Below, piece by piece: positions 60,309 through 64,000 of a stretch of DNA of 64,000 nucleotides (its first letter is position 1; every line of letters starts with the position of its first letter). Made by a program: the position numbers and the translations under genes. Origin of the DNA: Mycteria americana (taxonomy: Eukaryota > Chordata > Aves > Ciconiiformes > Ciconiidae); contig NC_134371.1 of assembly GCF_035582795.1 (NCBI RefSeq), positions 50,447,001 to 50,511,000 of the forward strand. The letters are read 5' to 3'. Under the pieces are notes generated by a model that ran no database searches, was not told the origin of the DNA, and saw only the letters and a list, made by a program, of their open reading frames with translations.

Positions 60309-63300
60309 ATAGAAGCATAACTGGTTTAGGTTCTAGAAAGACCTTTTTGAATCTTTGCATAATGCCAGGGTTTCAATCTAGTCTGTATTTGGAACTTCAT
60401 ATAGGCGCAAATGGTTATTTTAACAAATGAATGCTTTTGCTCTTAATGAAATCAGTTACAATAACTTTGGAACCAGTGACTGTCAGTGACTCTGGTTTGT
60501 GAAGTACTCTCGTAAGTATGACAAGTTGCACTGTGATTTAAATGTAATGTCCAGTGCAGACAGAGCACCCCCTTTAAATTACTGCAAGTGGGAATATTTT
60601 GAATGCTAGCAAAAATTAGAGTGCTTGTGCCCCTCCTTCAAGCTTCTCGGCCATTTCTCAGGTCCTTCAGTGGGAATGATATGAATGTGCTTGTAGTTCT
60701 GCTTCGGATGTCTAGTGCGTTTCCTTTTGGACAGATTGAAGGAAAAACTAGCTATAGCATGTTATCTTAATCTTGCTACAGATGTTTGGCATAACAAATA
60801 ATGTCAGACTTCTACCATTTTAGACTGAGGTTGCAGGAAAATGTAGGGGAAAAAAAATTGATTTATCTGGTTATATCTTGGACATGACATGGTTCACTAG
60901 GCCTCTTTGCTTGGACTCTGCTACTTATACATGCTTACTCGAGTGCTTCATGAAGGGTGTCTTTTAAATGACACCTCACTTGATCTGGAAGAATTGAGAC
61001 TTACTGAAGTGTCTTGCCTGGAACCTGTTCAGACTCCTATTTCTGGAAGTCACTTCCCAGTCTGGCACACCATCATACTCATAGTTGTTATTTTCCCACT
61101 CAGTGTCTTTAAATAGCTGATGGCCCCAGAGTACATGGTTCTCCTGATCCCATGCTGAATTCAAGTTTGTACTGTTCTTTTGCTCTAAATTGCACCTTTT
61201 GACTTAACTGGATCACTAGAATGGACGCAGCTTCCTGGTAAAGCCAAAAATTGCACTTGTAGAAATTCCCTTTTTAGGTATGTTTTTTTCTAATAGTTCT
61301 GCATCAAAGTTAAATACCTCTAGCAAGGTGAAGTAATTTCAGTTTTGTTGGTGTATCTGTGATGTAAATTCAGAGCAAAATTTATTATGGATGGAGTAGG
61401 AAACAGTTCCTCAAACTTGTCTTGCTGGCATCCAGCTAAAGTTGGGGAGACTGCCAAACTTGGTAGGAAGTACAGACTGGTGAAATTATATGGCACAGAG
61501 AACTAAAAGTAGAACAGTGGGGCCTGGGCAGCCTGCTGATCCTCTCTAGCTGTGAGATCCCGAGAATACTCTTCTGCCTCTTTCCAGTCTGTGTACTACT
61601 GCTCTTTATTCAGGTTCCTCCCCCCATTTTTTTTTTACACATGTTTTTAAAGATGAGAGGTAATAAAACAAGTCCTTGTTTTGGGAGAAGGAGTGTTTTT
61701 TGATCTTGGTTGGGTTTTTTGTTTGCTTGGGTGGTGGTTTTGAAATAGTTCTGAAAGGTTCTTGAAAGCATTGTTGGGAGTTTGACGACAGAAAATTAAT
61801 TGCAAAGGTATTCAGTTCCAATAAGTCAGCCAATTGCTTACTGCTTAAAAGTCAGCTAGTAAAGTATGGATTGAAGATGTATTCCTGTCTAAGGAAATAG
61901 ATACAGTGGTGTTACCGTATCTATCTATTAGGTACAACAAAATTGACCTGCAAAGAGTAAATTCTGCAAGCTGGTGTAGTTTAGACTTGGCCAGGCTCTG
62001 CAGACAGATGGCAAGGTAGCTTTGCTGCTGCCAGTCCTGCACATGTCTATGGGGAGGGGGAAGGAGGAAGCAAGCGAACTCCTGCAGACCCTGGCATGGC
62101 TGTGTCCCCTGGGTTTCCTGGGCTGTGCTGTCTTGATTTGACTGGAAGGGGACAAGAGAGCATCACAGAAGCCTGTGTGCGGTGCTGTGGGCACTGTGAG
62201 CTGTCTAAGCATCATCTTTTAAAGGCCCTGGTTGCACTTTGGTCTTGACAGCTGGCAGCCTCTTATTCATAATTTCAGAAGTGTTGCTCAAATGTCCTCA
62301 GCTGCTGCTTCAGCTTCTGGGATTCTGGCTTCCAAAACTTCCATGGCTGTTGCTGGTTCCCCAGCTTCTTCTGTGCTTCATTCAGAAAGCTTTTGGTGGC
62401 ATGACCCAAGAGTTGAAACTTTGCAGTGTCTTGCAGCATTTTTATGAGGTTGCCAAACCCACCTCAGTTTGAAGGCAGCTTTGCTAGCTTTGGAAATATA
62501 GATCCACTTTAATGCAAGCTAGGCTTGCATTTCAGGTACTGGATTCTGGATTTTAATGTATTGCTATCATACAGTTTTTTAAAGTTCATTATGTGCCATC
62601 TGAAGTCTTATTTTAAAGTGTTGTTAAGTTGTATACTTGCTTTGAAATCTGTGGAACTATAGATAGATAGCTGTCATTTCCAGACATGGAAAGATTACTA
62701 TAGTTCATTGTTGTCAGTCGCTATTGTGTGCAGTCAGGATGTCCTGGGGAAAGAGCGTGCATGGTTTAAAGTTGATGTTAAGTACATCAGCATTCCAGTT
62801 GTAGTAAGCTAGAAGAAAGGTGTTTGTATTCCACTGAATTACAAAAAGCTTGGACTAACCTTTTTTTGGGAGAAGTGGTAATTCTGAAAAATTTGAGATT
62901 GGTTACTCCGTTTGTGATGGATCCTGAAAAGAAAGGATTTCTCTGGTATATAAAGTGTAAAGCTTAACAAAACTCTTCCTGGAACAGGAAGGCAGAGTGA
63001 AACAGACAGCATTCCTTTAGGGAGAGGCTATCTATATTAATGTCTCATTAGCAAAGTGAAAGAAGTGCTCTTTCTCTGAAGACACTGCAGCTAATGGATA
63101 TACGAATGTTTCAGTGGTAAGTGCTTTGAATGTATAGACAGTTTTTGTTGGTTGCTTTTAATTTTGAAACTGTTTTTCGTGCCAGCACTCAAATGATTTT
63201 TCCAGTCATTAGTGGTTGGTAATCAATAGATCTCGTAGTAACTGTTGTTGCTTAATGATTTGGAATGCAAAGTTTAGATTTATAAGCAGCGTTATCTCTG

Positions 63301-63382
63301 GACAGTTGAGGTTTTCAACTAACCTGAATTTAAAAAAAATAAAGAAATCCACTGCTATTTACAAAGTTGTTAAAAAAAAAAA

Positions 63383-63424
63383 TATACACACACACACACA
63401 TATATATATATAAAATATATATAT
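63383..63424 (+). repeat. Compound CA/TA microsatellite
   Basis: A run of ACACAC passes into TATATATATATA and, after AAAA, TATATATATA. It is a compound dinucleotide repeat in intron 3, flanked upstream by an A11 run. Confidence 0.92.
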
Positions 63425-64000
63425 CTGTGGAGCTTTATTGAGTCTCATTTCAAACAAAGGTGCCAGAGGCATTTTTTTATGTAATTACAAAGTGTAGAAG
63501 AACGAAGAGGTAGGAGAAGCCTTAATTTAGCAGTGAACTATGGCAACGGAGACTGTTAATTTTTGTAATACATGGCAATTTTTTTTTTGCTGTAGACTTA
63601 TTACAACACATTCTTCCAGATCTGCAAGTAATTGTGAAAACAGCCCATGAGAAGAATACATATTTTCCGTAATAGCTTTGTGTAGAAATAGTTGTTATAA
63701 AAATGTTGATCAGGCCTGTTGGCATGCTGTGTGAAAAGGAATGGATTCAACTGTGTTAATTTACTGGTTAAAAACTTTTCCTTTCACAAAGGAAGTCTAA
63801 TGGGGGAGCAGATTACTGTACTTTCTTTGTTTGTTACCCATTAGTGTTTAGGCACCTGGCAGGAAGTTTGAATACTTTTTAAGATTAAAGTCTGTTACTT
63901 TAATTTGCTAAGAAAATGTGTGTAGAATGGACAACATTTTAACATGATTTAGTTTTTGCTACTTCTAGAAGTCATTGCAGTCCGTTATTTCCATATTTGT

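Larger units (their letters stand above)
56418..64000 (+). other. ARHGAP29: ARHGAP29 intron 3 (part)
   Basis: From the donor at 56418 to the window edge I find no frame matching the next ARHGAP29 segment, so exon 4 must lie beyond. The intron holds the second arm of the direct repeat (56759-56853), an old antisense CR1 relic (57890-58570), a C20 run (59026-59045), a C-rich tract (60281-60308) and a CA/TA microsatellite (63383-63424). The small frames scattered through it are not recognised. Confidence 0.8.

Noticed and set aside
1-64000. Bacterial-type systems, CRISPR arrays, operons, rRNA or tRNA genes
   Set aside because: No spaced direct-repeat arrays, compact gene runs or clover-leaf sequences were seen. 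Intron-exon structure and CR1/ERV content show a bird nuclear genome.

Overview
The window is avian nuclear DNA, most likely from a neoavian bird. Three things point there: a CR1 LINE 3' end with the bird-typical ATTCTGTG octamer tail (26781-27094), an endogenous-retrovirus solo LTR of a type common in neoavian genomes (12792-13388), and several very old CR1 relics. Only three protein-coding exons, from two head-to-head genes, can be supported. Nearly all other open reading frames look like chance frames in AT-rich intergenic or intronic DNA, or frames kept open by GC-rich promoter DNA.

Layout. Positions 1-1886 are intron 1 of ABCD3 (minus strand). Coding exon 1 of ABCD3, encoding the N-terminus of the 70-kDa peroxisomal half-transporter PMP70, lies at 1887-2002 inside a CpG island (about 1640-2420). 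About 28 kb of intergenic DNA follows, holding an old MIR-like SINE, several degraded CR1 copies in minus orientation, the solo LTR with a perfect 5-bp target-site duplication, and one younger CR1 in plus orientation. A second CpG island (about 30240-31400) is the presumed promoter and non-coding first exon of ARHGAP29 (plus strand), with a consensus splice donor at 30855. The first coding exon of ARHGAP29 is 33707-34052 (ATG at 33791) and the next is 56274-56417. The rest of the window is introns 1, 2 and the start of intron 3. The divergent ABCD3-ARHGAP29 order is the same as in human.

Biology. ABCD3 imports long-chain and branched acyl-CoAs and bile-acid intermediates into peroxisomes. ARHGAP29 is a GTPase-activating protein for RhoA, acting in endothelial and epithelial junction control. 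They share a neighbourhood but no known pathway, and the two promoters are too far apart (about 29 kb) to be one bidirectional promoter.

I found no undescribed multi-gene system. The more notable points are a diverged direct repeat flanking a frame-neutral ARHGAP29 exon, a possible upstream ORF spanning the exon 1-2 junction of ARHGAP29, an ARHGAP29 N-terminus unlike the human one, a 33-bp tandem repeat in the ABCD3 CpG island, a solo LTR with intact core signals between the two promoters, and two clusters of unrecognised coding-like frames (20592-20813 plus strand; 40206-42088 minus strand). Family identifications come from remembered sequences, not from an alignment run here.
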